From Salvator merianae (taxonomy: Eukaryota > Chordata > Lepidosauria > Squamata > Teiidae): a DNA stretch of 64,000 bases. The notes beneath the pieces are model-generated. The model was not told the DNA's origin and did no database searches. It saw nothing but the letters and a program-made list of their open reading frames with translations. The stretch is from assembly GCA_003586115.2 (NCBI GenBank), contig QVOM02000034.1, forward strand, positions 141,491,639 through 141,555,638, written 5' to 3'. The position numbers and the translations under genes were made by a program. Below are positions 1 through 12,300 of this stretch, piece after piece (the first letter of the stretch is position 1; every line of letters begins with the position of its first letter).

Positions 1-250
1 TTATTTTTTCCTCCTCTAAGGATCAACTGCCAGCTGCTTGTCTGTCAAAACCAAAGCCCAATATCTTTAAAAGATCCTGAAGTCTCTGCACATGTACAGA
101 GTGCCAGAGCACATTTGATAACACCTGAGTATGCATATCAATTGTTACAAGTTTTGTCTTCCATTTCAAAAGGGACATTCTGCATTTCAATAATTTTTCT
201 GCATATGGGACCATAGAGAAACCAAGTTAACATAAATGAGAATTCAGAAC

Positions 251-393
251 CTTGGCCACACTCTTCTTGGTGCCTCTCCCATGTTCATAGCATAACCCAA
301 CATTGAACTGGGCTTTGCTGTAGTTCTGGTCTGCAGCCAATTTGAAGCAGGAAAATGCCATTCTGTGCCGCTCATCCTTCATGTTTTCAAGTC
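251..393 (-). CDS. DELE1: DELE1 coding exon 8, first Sel1-like repeat
   Basis: 143 nt; acceptor GCTGTTTTTCCAG, donor GTTCTG (weak after GT), phase 1 to 0. The product GLENMKDERHRMAFSCFKLA... continues with YSKAQFNVGLCYEHGRGT, a textbook Sel1-like repeat with A..G..Y..G.G spacing. It closely matches mammalian DELE1, which ends this exon just before AVLYY. Codons after position 251 (VLNSHLC) no longer match, so they are read as intron. Confidence 0.95.
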
Positions 394-3300
394 CTGGAAA
401 AACAGCAAACTGAGGCAATACCAGCCCATGTTGTTGAAAAATCTAACCATTTCTCTGATTAGCACTGTGGGCATATCCTTAGGAGGAGAACCATCTTCAA
501 ACCACAATTGAAAGCCTATCCTGCAGTGAAGATATGGGGAAGACCATGAAATTCAAAATGTGCTGATTCTATTTTCTCCAGTTACGCTTCAGGTAAAGAA
601 ACAAACTGTACACAGAGACCACAACTTATTCGGTCATGATCACAAAAAAGGGTTTTTTTGGATATATATTCTTGCAATTACTGAACAACTACTTGAGCAA
701 TTAACTGGAGAAACATCTTATACCAAATCCTTTCAATGTGTGTGGAAATGGAACTTGAAGAATTTAACTGGGTAGGAGCTAAATATGGTGAAAAAGATGC
801 TGTTGAAAAAAGAGTGTTCTGCTTTTACATACACATCTCTCTATTATTTATTTAAAATATTAGTATACCATTTCTCACTGAGAAAATCTCGGAAGTGTTT
901 TACAGAAGAGATTAAAAAGAAGGGTAAGACTGCACATACATAAAAATCAGCAATAAAACACATTAATATCTGGGTGAGTCTGGGAAAGGAACAAACATTC
1001 ACACAGAGTACACCTGGAAAGACCAGTATGTAATGGGGGCCTAAAAGCTGTAAATGTATGTGCCTCATGAACAGCAAAAGGGAAGGTATTCTGTAGAAAG
1101 GGTGCACTAGAGAAGTCATGACCGCAAGCTGACTTAAGATGGCATTCATTATTTCATGGGAACCACAGTAAGACCTCCCCTGATGATCTCACAGCTTTTT
1201 AAAGGTTGTAATGAGAGAAGCATTCTTTAAGGTATCATGTCCCAAAATATTTAGAGCCTTGTATGTGAGGCATGACTATGAAATTGGCCTGATAGTTGAA
1301 GTTGCTTAAGCCCAAGTATAACATGTACCCAAACAGGCAACCCACTCAGTAATCTGGCTGCCACATTTTGCACGAATTGCAGCTTCCAGAACAGATACAA
1401 GGATAGTTCCACATAGAGCACATTACCTATGATCCTGTTACAGCAATGACATGACAAGTTCTTCCTTCAGGTAAACCATCTGCTTTTTCTTACTTAAATG
1501 AAAAATGCTTCATGAATCCAAGGCCCAAGGACCATCCTACACAGCTGAAATACTGAGCCTCCACTCCTGGTCTATATTCACATGCCTTGGGATCAGTCCA
1601 TGAGCCTGTTCCAGTCACTACATACTGGATTCTTGTTGGGTTCTCTAAAGCATTCACTCTACCATCATTCTCAATCTCTGCTCTGAAGACAGGAGAGTTC
1701 TGTAACCAGAATCTATAATTCATATTTTAATCTATAATCCATGATTCATAATATGTATCTATTAAACCTTTGAAGTTTAGAGTGCATGTGAGCATGATTG
1801 GGCCTTTTAGGCTGAAGCCCAGCAGAAACCCTGAAGACGATGGATGAAAGTTGCCCGGATGAAAATGTATCCTGGAATTTTCCTTTGACTTGCTGAGCGA
1901 TGGAATTTTCCTATATTCGGCTGATGGGACTTTCCTGATATTTTGCTGAGAGAAATTAATTGAACATGGATGTTTCCTGACATTATTTGAGACAAAAGAA
2001 TTGATGAGACCTGAGGTTGGACTGACCTAAGAAATATCCTATTATTATTTAATGGAGGTCAAAATGACCTGAAAAGTATCCGACAATTAATTAATTTCCA
2101 GAACTTTACATCAACAAACTGCATAAGGAATGGCTATAAAAAGGAGGACTTTTTATTCCAAAGTGTGCGCTAGAAGCTGCAGATTCTGCCTCCCAATGCC
2201 CTTCTTGGTCTGATCAGCCATTAGAGTGGGTTTTTGACTGGTGAGTATACGAGGAGAGTGAATGTGTGTGTGTGTATGTGAGAAATATATCTTTATATAT
2301 TATATTATGTTATTATAATAAAAGTTACATGCATTGTGTTTAAACCAAAACCAACGTTGGTACTCTCTTTTCTTAAGGCTTCTGAATAAGTAAGAACCAA
2401 TCTCACAGAATTAAAAGAACCTAGTCACAATTTACGGTGACAGTTCCATCAGAAACCTCCTGGATTAGGAGGCCTTAAAACATAGCCTCTACTGCTGCAG
2501 CTTTTATGCAGCAGTGACACAGGTATGCCTCTTTCCTACCTCATTTAGAAGGTAGTGCACAGAATAAAGAAGGGAACAATGATATTATCAATGATCTCCC
2601 ACTCAAAGCAACAACAGAACTTTTCAAAGGTGTGGGAAGAAAACAGTAGTGCTTGAGAGAGAAGGGGATGCTGGATTGAAGAAAGTGAAAGTAATGGTTC
2701 TGGGCTTTGAGCTTTGGGCTTGTCCTAGAGTCACAAAATCTGTACATCCAATTAATTGTTTACTGAGCGGTATATACTTTACAAGGTTTTAGAAAGATCT
2801 TTGTCAGGTCTGCAATTTGTGATACTTTATAAAAGAGATGTCAGGGAATGAACAGGAAGTCTTCTATATTCAAAGCACGCCTTCATCACTTTCAAAACTG
2901 GAAGGGATGAAGTTGAGCTCTAGAATTTCTTTCTTGCATTACCACGAAATAGCAAATACGAATAGACTATTTCTTCCTTTATCGTTCTGGTATCCAAACT
3001 TACCAATGAGAGCAAATAGCATACAAATGAATATTTGGATAAACAACTGCTTGGCCCAGCCAAGAAAGCAGGGGCAAATCTAGGTAATCTGACTGGGAGA
3101 CAAAGGAGCAGAGTGGCCATATGAAAAGGACACAAAGAGCAACTCAGCACTGCATGCTGTTTCAGTTAGGTCTGTTGCCTTACTAAATGTTATGAGATAT
3201 GGTTGGACCATGTACAAAAATATGAAGGCAGCACGCTTAAAAGCAGAGTCAATAACTGCATATAGTTTAGGAAAGGGTACTACAGAACAACACTAAAAAT

Positions 3301-6300
3301 GAATATCTGCCATTTACCAAGCTGTTATTGCCCTGCTATGAATCTCATTTTATGAGTAAATGGTCATGTTCTTTTCTCCTTTTATGAGATTCTATAATTT
3401 TAGACATGTTCAAGTCTGTATCAAAAAGCAACATTTATCTAATAAATAGTTACCAAGGATGTTAGATGCCACAGAAATGCTGGTTTGAAATACATGTTGC
3501 ATTTGAGAAGCAGCTTTACTGACAGACTCTTCATCCAGGTTGCTCTGTACAGAAGAGGTAAAAGTCAGTGTTGAGTATAAATATCTGTTGAGAATCCTTG
3601 CTGCGTACTAGTTTTTACACTACCATGAAAGCAAATCAGGAATTTCTCAGCTCCTTTTCTCAATGTGGATCTGGATTCTTCAGTTGCTTATTCAGAATAT
3701 TTATTCATTTTTATAGCCTGTTCTTTCTTCAAGGGTAGCACACCACTATAAACTTGCATACAATCTTTAAAACATACATACAGCCTTAAAAACAGAGGAA
3801 AATATACTAAGGAAACCAGTAGCCATACTGTCTAATATCCAAAGATTTCTGCAACTACAGAAGTCCTGCTCAAGACTGTCGCCCAAAAAACAAGTTTTGT
3901 AGAATCAGTTGTGCAAACAACTTCCACAAAGACTAGCCAGTTCTTGTTTCTCCAATGAAATAGCATTCCTACAAAATCACAGTGCCTTCCCATCTTACTT
4001 TCTCAAAAGAAAATGGAAGGAAGCCAATAATTGCTTGTTGTCCATTATATGTCCTTTGAATGCATATGCCATACATGAAAAATTAGGTAGTTTAAAGATG
4101 GAGATGCAGAACTACAGAAAGGAAGAAAACTCTCCCCTTGTGCATAGTAAGGCACATCCCATTACAAATTTGAGGCAAATGCACATTTTTGAAGTACTTG
4201 CGTGTGTAATTTTGAAGTGTGTTAAGAAATTTCTTTATTAACTTGTCACACATTTTAGGGGGAACATAGCACAGCTATGGTGGGATTGCCACAGATACAT
4301 GTGGCAATTCCACCATAGTTGCACCAAAATGATGCTATATTCTCCCCCATCTGGACAGGGCCATATGTAATAATAATAATTTTTTTTTACTCAAGAATTT
4401 AAAATTTTATATATCACTTCCCATTATAAAAATCATAAAACTGTTTACATAAATAACATAAAAGTATATGTACACTAGTGGCTAAAATTGAGGAAACCTT
4501 TTGGAAAAAGTGTATTTTTGAGGTTTGATGGCTCATAACACCACTTTTTTTGGTGTAACCCCATAAAATGATATATCAGTCAAGAATGTAATGCAACAAA
4601 CATTGTTCAATTATCTGTATTATATCAAAAGTTATAGCCAAATAACCAGGAAAAGAAGCACAACTTGCTTGTAGCTTTCCTTCATTTCAATGTAGCCAAT
4701 GAGCATGAGTGTTTAGAGAGCCAATCAGGTGTCATCTTGTAATAAAACATAATAAAATTAAAGAAATGGCGCAAAGAGTTGACTGGTCACCCAGAAAGCG
4801 ATGTAAAATAGTACTATTGAGTGAACAAGGCAACAGTTATGGAGAAATTAGAAGAAAAATTGGTGGATACTTAACCAAAACTGGCATTTCTAAATCTTTG
4901 AAGAGGTATAAGGAGACTCAATCACTACAAAACCAGACTGGTAAAAGCAGGAAAAGATGTACAACAGCAAGTGATGATAGAAAAATGAAGAGACTGTGCT
5001 TAGGTAACAGAAGAAAATCATCTGGCTGTATACAAGATAAAATAGCGTGATGCAATGTGGAGTGCAAGGACTGTTCGGTGCAGACTGTAGGAATTTGGTT
5101 TAAATGCTAGAATTCCATGAAAAAAGCCATTTTTATTTTATAAACAAAGGTTGAAGAGATTAAATTGGGCTAAAACCCATGTTTACTGGTCAGTGGAACA
5201 ATGGGGCAGTGTTATTTGGAATGACGAAATCAGAATCTCCCTGTTTGGTAGTGATGGCATAAAATACGTAAGGAGAAGAATCGGAGAAGATTTGCATCCT
5301 GATTGTATTACACCTACCATGAAACACCCAGTTAGTGTTATGATCAGGGGTTGTATGACATCAAAAGGTGTCGGCAGAATTTGCGTGGTTAATGGGAATA
5401 TAAATGCCCCAAAATCTATATAAATAAAAATGTAAATGTTCGTTTGTTTAATATCGCTAATCTCCGAAAGTTCTTCACCGACTGCTTTGAAATTTTGAAA
5501 CAACGTTGCAGTCGAATCCGCGCACCTTTTTATATACCTATATTATATAGATGTCACACCTGTGACAGGTAAAAACAGGGTTTTTTGGAAAAACAGCGCC
5601 ATCTGCTGGACATAACAGCAGCACACGCTATACTACATATTTTACGATTCCATTTTAGTGTTTCCGATTTTCAATCCATGTACGATTTCCAGATTTCCAC
5701 TGTTACGATTCCATTTCAATGTTTCCGATTGCATTGTTAAATTGCATTGTCATAGATTTCACTTTATTTTTATTTTGATGTAATTATTTCGCGTGACATT
5801 GCGTTGGAATTGAGCTGTGTTGTTTAACATACCGTTCATTTCGTCAGTATAGTTCATTTTTTTCTTTTTTCGTTGTTTTTCAGGTTTTAAAAACATTGCA
5901 TACCCACAAGCATTGTGAAATTAAACATATTAGAAACAGGCGCTTTCTCTTTTCTTTCTTTTCCATTTAACCAGACTGAGCCACAGCAACGCGTGGCCGG
6001 GACCGCTAATACATAAATAAAATACTCGAGCCCAAACTTAAGCCTTCGCATGTGATCTTTTCCCAGATCATGAAGCATTTATATTTCAACGGGATTCAGC
6101 TCCGTGTCATGTTGCTGCTGTATGCAAAAAGTGGTCTCAAGATAATCATATTCCACTGCTGGAATGGCCTGGGAATAGCCCAGACCCACTGGCGTAGCGA
6201 GGGTGGGGCGGGGGGGGCGGAGCGCCCCGGGCGGCGCGTTTTCCGGGGCGTCCGGCCCATGGAGCCAAGGCCCCGCCCACCGGCGCCCTCGCTCGCCGCC

Positions 6301-9300
6301 CCGGGCGCCCGCGCTCGTCGCCCCGGGCGGCCCGCCCAGCGGCGGCCACACTCGTCGCCCCGGCCCGCCCGGCGACGGACGTGCTCGTCGCTTTGTCGCC
6401 CCGTCCCGCGGCGGCCTGCGGCGGCTGGGCTCGTCGCCCGGCCTGCCGGCGTGCGTGTGAGCGAAGCCAGCGAGAGCGCATGGGTGCAGGTAGGGCCATC
6501 GAGGCCGCCGCCGGGCGGGCTGGGGCGAGGCGCGAGGCCCCCGCCGGGCGGGCCGGGGCGAGGCGCGAGGCCCCCGCCGGGCGGGCCGGGGCGAGGAGCG
6601 AGGCCGCCGCCGGGCGGGCCGGCGCGAGGAGCGAGGCCGCCGCCGGGCGGGCCGGGGCGAGGAGCGAGGCCGCCGCCGGGCGGGCCGGGCAGGCCGGGGT
6701 GAGGCCGCCGCTGGGTGGGCCAGGGCAACGACAGAGGCCGCCGCTGGGCGGGGCGAGGAGCGGGGCATGCACGCTCGCTGGCCCTGCCCACATGCATGCG
6801 CGCTCACTGGCCCTGCCCACACGCATGCGCGCTCGCTGACCCCGCCCACACGCATGCGCGCTCGCTGGCCCCGCCCACACGCATGCACGCTCGCTGGCCC
6901 CGCCCCTAGCCCCGGGCGTCAAAACGACTAGTAGCCCTGGGTGTCAAAGCGGCTCGCTACGCCACTGCCCAGACCTTAACCCAATAGAAAATCTATGGAG
7001 TCGACTAAAGACACTTGTTAGTCAGAAGAAACCCAACAATAATACCAAATTAATAGAAACAATAGTTCAATTGTGGTTTCACATTATAACAACTGCAGAA
7101 CTAAAAAACTTGGTTCACTCCATGGGAAGGCATGGGAAGGCCGTAATTAAGGCTAAAGGTTACCCAACTTAAGTATTAACTGCCATAGTGAGAATTTTCG
7201 TAAATCTCATTTTTTCTATGTGTTTCATTTTTCTTCTTTATAACTGCTGTTCTATTAAAAAATCCTTCATAAAAGTTATTGCATTACATTCTTGATTAAA
7301 TTATCTTTCCATTGATATATCATTTTATGGGGTTACTCCAAAAAAAAGTGGTTTTATGAGCCTTCAAACCTCAAAAATACACTCTTTACAAAAGGTTTCC
7401 ACACTTTTGGCTATTAGTGTAATGTATTTTTGGCCATCAATAAAGTTTATGACTTCTTTTTAAAATGAAGAGAACTGCAATATTTATACATCTCTCTTCT
7501 TTCTGGAACCAAGCAGCCAATCATGAAGTTGACAACTTTTTTCAATCCTATTGACATCAGATTTCCTCTGCATGTGAAGTGTTGAGCATTAATATCTTTT
7601 GTGTTTGCTGTTTCTATGGCTACTGAACTCACTAAGGAGTTGTTCATTTCTGACCCTTTTGACACAGATGGTAGAGTTTCCAAGCAAGATTGAAAAGGTA
7701 GCTATGTAGAAAATAAACATCTCCTCATGAATCATAGAATCATAGAGTTGGAAGGGACCTCCAGGGTCATCAAGTCCAACCCCCTGCTCAATGCAGGATT
7801 CACTAAACCATCCCAAACAGATATCCGTCCAGCCTCTCCTTGGATCTCCAGTGAAGGAGAGCCCACCACCTCCTGTGGTAACCTGTTCCAGTGACTGATT
7901 GCCCTTACAGTCAGAAAGTTTTTCCTAATATCTAGCCTGTATCTACTCCCTTGAAGTTTCATCCCATTGTTTCTAGTCCTTCCTTCTTGTGCAACTGAAA
8001 ATAGGGCCAATCCTTCCGCACTGTGACAGCCCTTCAGATACTTGAAAACAGCTATCATGTCTCCTCTCAGTCTTCTCTTCTGCAGGCTAAACATTCCTAG
8101 GTCCTTTAACTGTTCCTCGTAGGACATGGTTTGCAGACCACTCACCATTTTGGTCACCCTTCTCTGAACTTGTTCCAGTTTGTCAATGTCTTTTTTAAAT
8201 TGGGGTGCCCAGAACTGGACGCAATACTCCAGATCAGGTCTGACCAAGGTAGAGTAAAGAGGGATAATTACTTCTTGTGATTTAGACTCTATGGTCCTCT
8301 TGATACACCCCAGGATGGTGTTTGCCTTTTTTGCAGCTGCATCACACTGTTGACTCATGTTTAATCTGTGATCTACTAGTACACCCAGATCCTTTTCACA
8401 TGTGCTGCTGCTCAGCAAGATTCCTCCCATTCTGTATTGGATATTGTCATTTTTCTTACCCAGATGTAAAACTTTGCATTTCTCCCTGTTAAATGTCATT
8501 CTGTTAGTTTCAGCCCACTGTTCAAGCTTGTCCAATTCATTTTGAATCATCTCCTTCTCCTCCCTAGCATTAGCAATCCCTCCTAGCTTTGTGTCATCTG
8601 CAAATTTGATCAGCGTCCCCTCGACTCCTTCATCCAGATCATTTATAAAAATGTTGAACAGCACTGGGCCCAAGACAGAGCCTTGCGGTACCCCACTCGA
8701 GACAGTCTTCCAATCGGATGTGAAGCCATTTATGACCACTCTTTGAGTACGATCACTAAGCCAGTTATGAATCCACCTAACAGTTGTCCTGTCAATCCCA
8801 TATTTGATCATTTTTTCAATAAGTATAGTATGAGACACCTTGTCAAATGCTTTGCTAAAGTCAAGATATACTATGTCCACAGCCTTTCCTTGATCGATCC
8901 ATCCAGTAATTTTGTCATAAAAGGAAATGAGATTAGTCTGGCATGACTTGCTTGTTACAAATCCATGTTGGCTCTGGTTAATTACTGCATTCCCATCCAA
9001 GTGCTCCCATATATGCTGTTTAATGATTTGTTCAAGGATCTTGCCTGGTATTGAAATCAGGCTCACAGGCCTGTAGTTACCTGGGTCAGCCTTCTTCCCT
9101 TTTTTAAAGATAGGGACAACATTTGCCCTTCTCCAATCTTCTGGGACTTCTTCCATTCTCCATGAGTTCTCAAATATCACAGAGAGTGGTTCAGCAATTA
9201 CATCCGCTAATTCCTTCAGCACCCTAGAATGTAATTCATCTGGGCCTGGAGACTTGAATTCATTTAAGTTAGCTAAGTGTTCCCTCACCTTCTCCTTGTC

Positions 9301-12300
9301 CATACAGAGCCTTGATTCTCTTATTCCCTCCACAGCACAGTGAAGGCCAACTGATGTGTCATTTCCTTTCTGAGAGAAAACAGATGCAAAATAGGAGTTC
9401 AGAAGTTCTGCCTTCTCAAAGTCATTTTTGACCAAATCACCCTTCTCATCCTGTAAAGGTCCTATAGCTTCTTTGACTTTTCTTTTGCTTCTGACATATC
9501 CCCCAAACCCTTTCTTATTGTTTTTGGCCTCTTTTGCAATCCTCAGTTCATTTTTAGCTTTAGCATTTCTGACACTTATCCTGCAGTTCCTGCAGATTGC
9601 ATTATATTCTTCTTTTCATATGTCCCGCTCCTTCATTTTTTTAAACATTTTTTTTTTTTTTGTTTTAGCAAGTTATTAAGAAGAAGAAGAACTTGGTTTT
9701 TATACCCCGCTTTTCTCGGCCGAAGCTGACTCAAAGCGGCTTACAAGGTTATTTTTTGCCCGAAGGCTTACATCTGTCTATCTTCCGCATCACACAATGT
9801 GATGCTCCCTATTTATCTAGTTGCAACTACTTGCTTTCGAACAGCTAGGTTGGCTGGAGCTAGAGGCCAGTAGAGGGCACTCATCCCCTCTACATGGCAG
9901 ACAGGGGCCTTGAACTCCAATCCTCCTATTGAAAGATCAGTGCCTTAGCCTTCTGCGCCACCGTGCCTCCAGGTTCATCCTCCCTGGTCTCTTTAGATGC
10001 TTGCCATTCTTTCTTCTTTAGGAACTGTTAAAGATTGTACCTTTAGAATCTCCTTTCTCAAAATTTCCCATTCTTCCTGGACATTTCTGTCCAGCCAATG
10101 GATCCTTCCTTCCTAAATTCTGGATAAGAATTTATTGGAACTGTGACTTTTGCCTGAGAGAGATTCCCAACAAATGTCCGGATAGTTAAAATCTCCCATA
10201 ATCACTAGGTCGTGTTTCCCTGAGAGCTTGGCCATCTGATGCATAAAGAGTTCATCCATATCTTCTGCTTGTCCGGTGGTCTATAATAAACTCCTACAAC
10301 AGTATCCTTTGTGTTGCTCTCTCCTTGTATTTTCACCCAAACGGTTTCTACAGGGCTTCCACTATCTGAAAGATAAAGCTCTGTGATGGTATATGCTTTC
10401 CTTACATACAATGCAACATCTCCTCCCCTTTCATTAAGCCTGTTTTTTTAAAATAAGTTGTAGCCTTCGAGCTCTGTGTTCCAATCATGTGTATCATCCC
10501 AACAAGTTTCAGTTATGCCTATGACATCATGTTTATTTTCCTGTGTTAGGATTTCCAGTTCTCCTTGTTTGTTTCCCATGCTCTGAGCATTGGTATAGAA
10601 ACATTTTAGTTTGCAACAAATGTCTCTTACAGGCTTGACTCCTCCAGTTTCCTTCCAAACTGTTTGTCTTTGTTCCTTCCTTTCATTTCCGGTAGCAAGA
10701 TCCTCATCTGTACTCATTAGCTGCTTATCTTTCTCTGGACTTTTACTTCCCTTCCCCTTTCGTTCTAGTTTAAAGCTCTCCTAATGAGTGTAGCAGGTCT
10801 CCTGCCAAATATGTGCTTTCCTGTCTTTGTAAGATGGAGCCCATCTCTTGCAAGGAGTTCATCATATAAGTAGTATAATCCATGGTCTAGAAATCCAAAT
10901 CCTTGCTGGTAGCACCATTGACGTAGCCAGTTGTTTACCTCTAGAATCTTGCTCCATCTTCTTGTTCCACGGCCATTCACTGGGAGGATAGAAGACAACT
11001 TGTGCACCCAGTTCTTTCACTTTCCTGCCTAGGTCTTCAAAGTCTCTGCAGATAGCTTCAAAGTTCCTTCCTGCAGTGTCATTTGTCCCTACAAATGGGT
11101 AATAGACTGTAGGACTGAAGAGTCTTGGCAGCCTCTCGGTTACAACTTTGATTTGTGCACCGGGAAGGCAACTTCTCATGAGGTCATGTCAGGTCTGCAC
11201 ACAGCTGCCTCTGTTCCCCTCAATGAGATCAAATGTTGCATTGTTACTGGGGATCAATTTGGAACATCTTAGCAGAAAGATGTAACAAAATATGACTAAA
11301 TCCCAGTTAAGTCATACTAATCTTAAGAGATAAAGTTAAAGCATTTGTCGGCAGCAGCAAGGTCAAGCTGAAACAGAAAAAGACTGTCCATAAAGCTGGA
11401 AGTACAGAATTGTCTAGAATGTCCTTTTAAGACTCAGTATGAAGGTTCCCTATCACTAGAACCACTGAATGCAGCCCAAAGTATGAAGAACAGACCCAGA
11501 CTGCCACCCAACTTCATTGTTGATACAATACAGCTGAACATCTGAAATTCTCCTGACATCTGCCCAACCCAGATTTTTCCATCAGACTAACAAATGGTAT
11601 AGTTGATTTGTTATTCCAAAGAGTGTGTTTCCACTGTTCTAGAGTCCAATTGTGGTGACCTTTACACCTCCCAAGCCAATGCTTGGCATTGCATTTGGTG
11701 ACCCTAGGCTTGTATGCGGCTGCCTGGCTGTGGAACACCCATGCTTTCCAGCTCCCAATGAATAATTCTTGCACTTGTGTCACTTTCAGAGGCATTTGGG
11801 AACTTGGCAGTATGCATTTCAACCAATGAGAGATTATTTCTTTGCACTACATGCTTCAGCACTCAACAGTCCCTACAGGTGAATTTCTGTGGTTGACCAG
11901 GTTACAACTGAGGTGAGGGAAAACTTTACCTTTAGCCAAAGGCAAAGGTAAATAGGTGTGTCTTTACTGTTCTCCTAAAGATGTAAAGTGAAGAAGCTTG
12001 ACACACCTCGGGGGGAATGACACACCTCAGGGGGAAGAGTGTTCCACAGTCTGGGGGCCACCACTGAAAAGGCCCTATACCGAATGCCCACCCCTTTAGC
12101 TATTGAAGGCAGTGGTACAACCAGAAGGGCCTCATCTGTAGATCTTAAGGCACAGGGGGCAGGCTGACATGGGAGAAGGCACTCTTTTAGGTATTTGGGG
12201 CCCAAGCCATTTAGGGCGTTATAGGTTAAGGCTAACACTTTGAATTGGGCTCAGTAGCGAATTGGCAGCCAGTGCAGCTCTTTTAAGACTGGCATGATAT

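Larger units (their letters stand above)
394..3453. other. DELE1 intron 7
   Basis: 3.06 kb. Holds an L2 fragment (about 1230-1460, minus) and an LTR-like block (about 1790-2435). I see nothing recognisable in 394-1200 or 2440-3450. A 77-codon minus ORF at 1490-1723 resembles no family I know. Confidence 0.6.
6187..6967. mobile_element. Non-autonomous GC-rich hAT element, 781 bp
   Basis: Bounded by an exact 8-bp target duplication CCCAGACC (6179-6186 and 6968-6975). Terminal inverted repeats: CACTGGCGTAGCGAG at the left and CAGTGGCGTAGCGAG read inward from the right. The 8-bp duplication and CA-TGGCG ends indicate the hAT superfamily. The interior is very GC-rich and contains two minisatellites (33 bp and 29 bp units). 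Long ORFs in several frames are by-products of base composition. Confidence 0.9.
4757..7171 (+). pseudogene. Broken Tc1-family transposase gene
   Basis: Pieces of one transposase: an N-terminal DNA-binding part (MAQRVDWSPRKRCKIV...), a DDE-domain part with VIWNDEIRISLFGSDG where the first D/E region lies, and a C-terminal part with PDLNPIENLW carrying the last E. Removing the Helitron at A5414/T6010 restores NAPKYINKILEPK, and removing the hAT plus one 8-bp duplication restores SPDLNPIENLW. At least one further frameshift exists near 6050. The product is not made. Confidence 0.85.
4473..7419 (+). mobile_element. Tc1-like DNA transposon with two nested insertions
   Basis: TA target duplications at 4471-4472 and 7420-7421 bound matching inverted ends beginning CACTAGTGGC and, at the right, CACTAATAGC. 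The inverted repeats share further blocks inward for about 150 bp (AAATACAC, CATTTTATGGGGTTAC, AGAATGTAATGCA types). The coding sequence includes the N-terminal helix-turn-helix region (about 4760-5050), FGSDGIKYVRRR (5248-5283), QRDSAPCH (about 6083-6106), EWPGNSPDLNPIENLW (6168 onward, interrupted by the hAT) and ends near 7172. A Helitron (5415-6009) and a hAT element (6187-6967) interrupt it. Frameshifts and stops elsewhere make it inactive. Confidence 0.92.
7730..11235 (-). mobile_element. CR1 LINE, long copy
   Basis: Minus-strand CR1. The 3' end is at about 7730 with the characteristic repeat ATTCTATGATTCTATGA and CCAACTCTATG. Reading 5' to 3' it carries ORF1 with an esterase-like module (about 10765-11180), an ORF2 endonuclease part (about 10205-10717, with NAQSMGNK, GITETCW and GVYYRPP) and the reverse transcriptase (7732-9435). 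A SINE interrupts it at 9681-9970. The 5' part is broken by stops and frameshifts. Confidence 0.9.

Noticed and set aside
1490..1723. Further DELE1 exon or other gene exon
   Set aside because: The minus-strand ORF does not resemble DELE1, and exons 7 and 8 already join in phase without it.
6052..6922. Long overlapping ORFs in five frames (up to 269 codons)
   Set aside because: They arise from the GC-rich minisatellites of the hAT element, where stop codons are rare. The products are Arg/Pro/Gly/Ala repeats and several frames are open at once.
9681..9970. Functional tRNA gene
   Set aside because: A- and B-box-like sequences are present, but there is no cloverleaf and the sequence continues into a SINE body with a simple-repeat tail.
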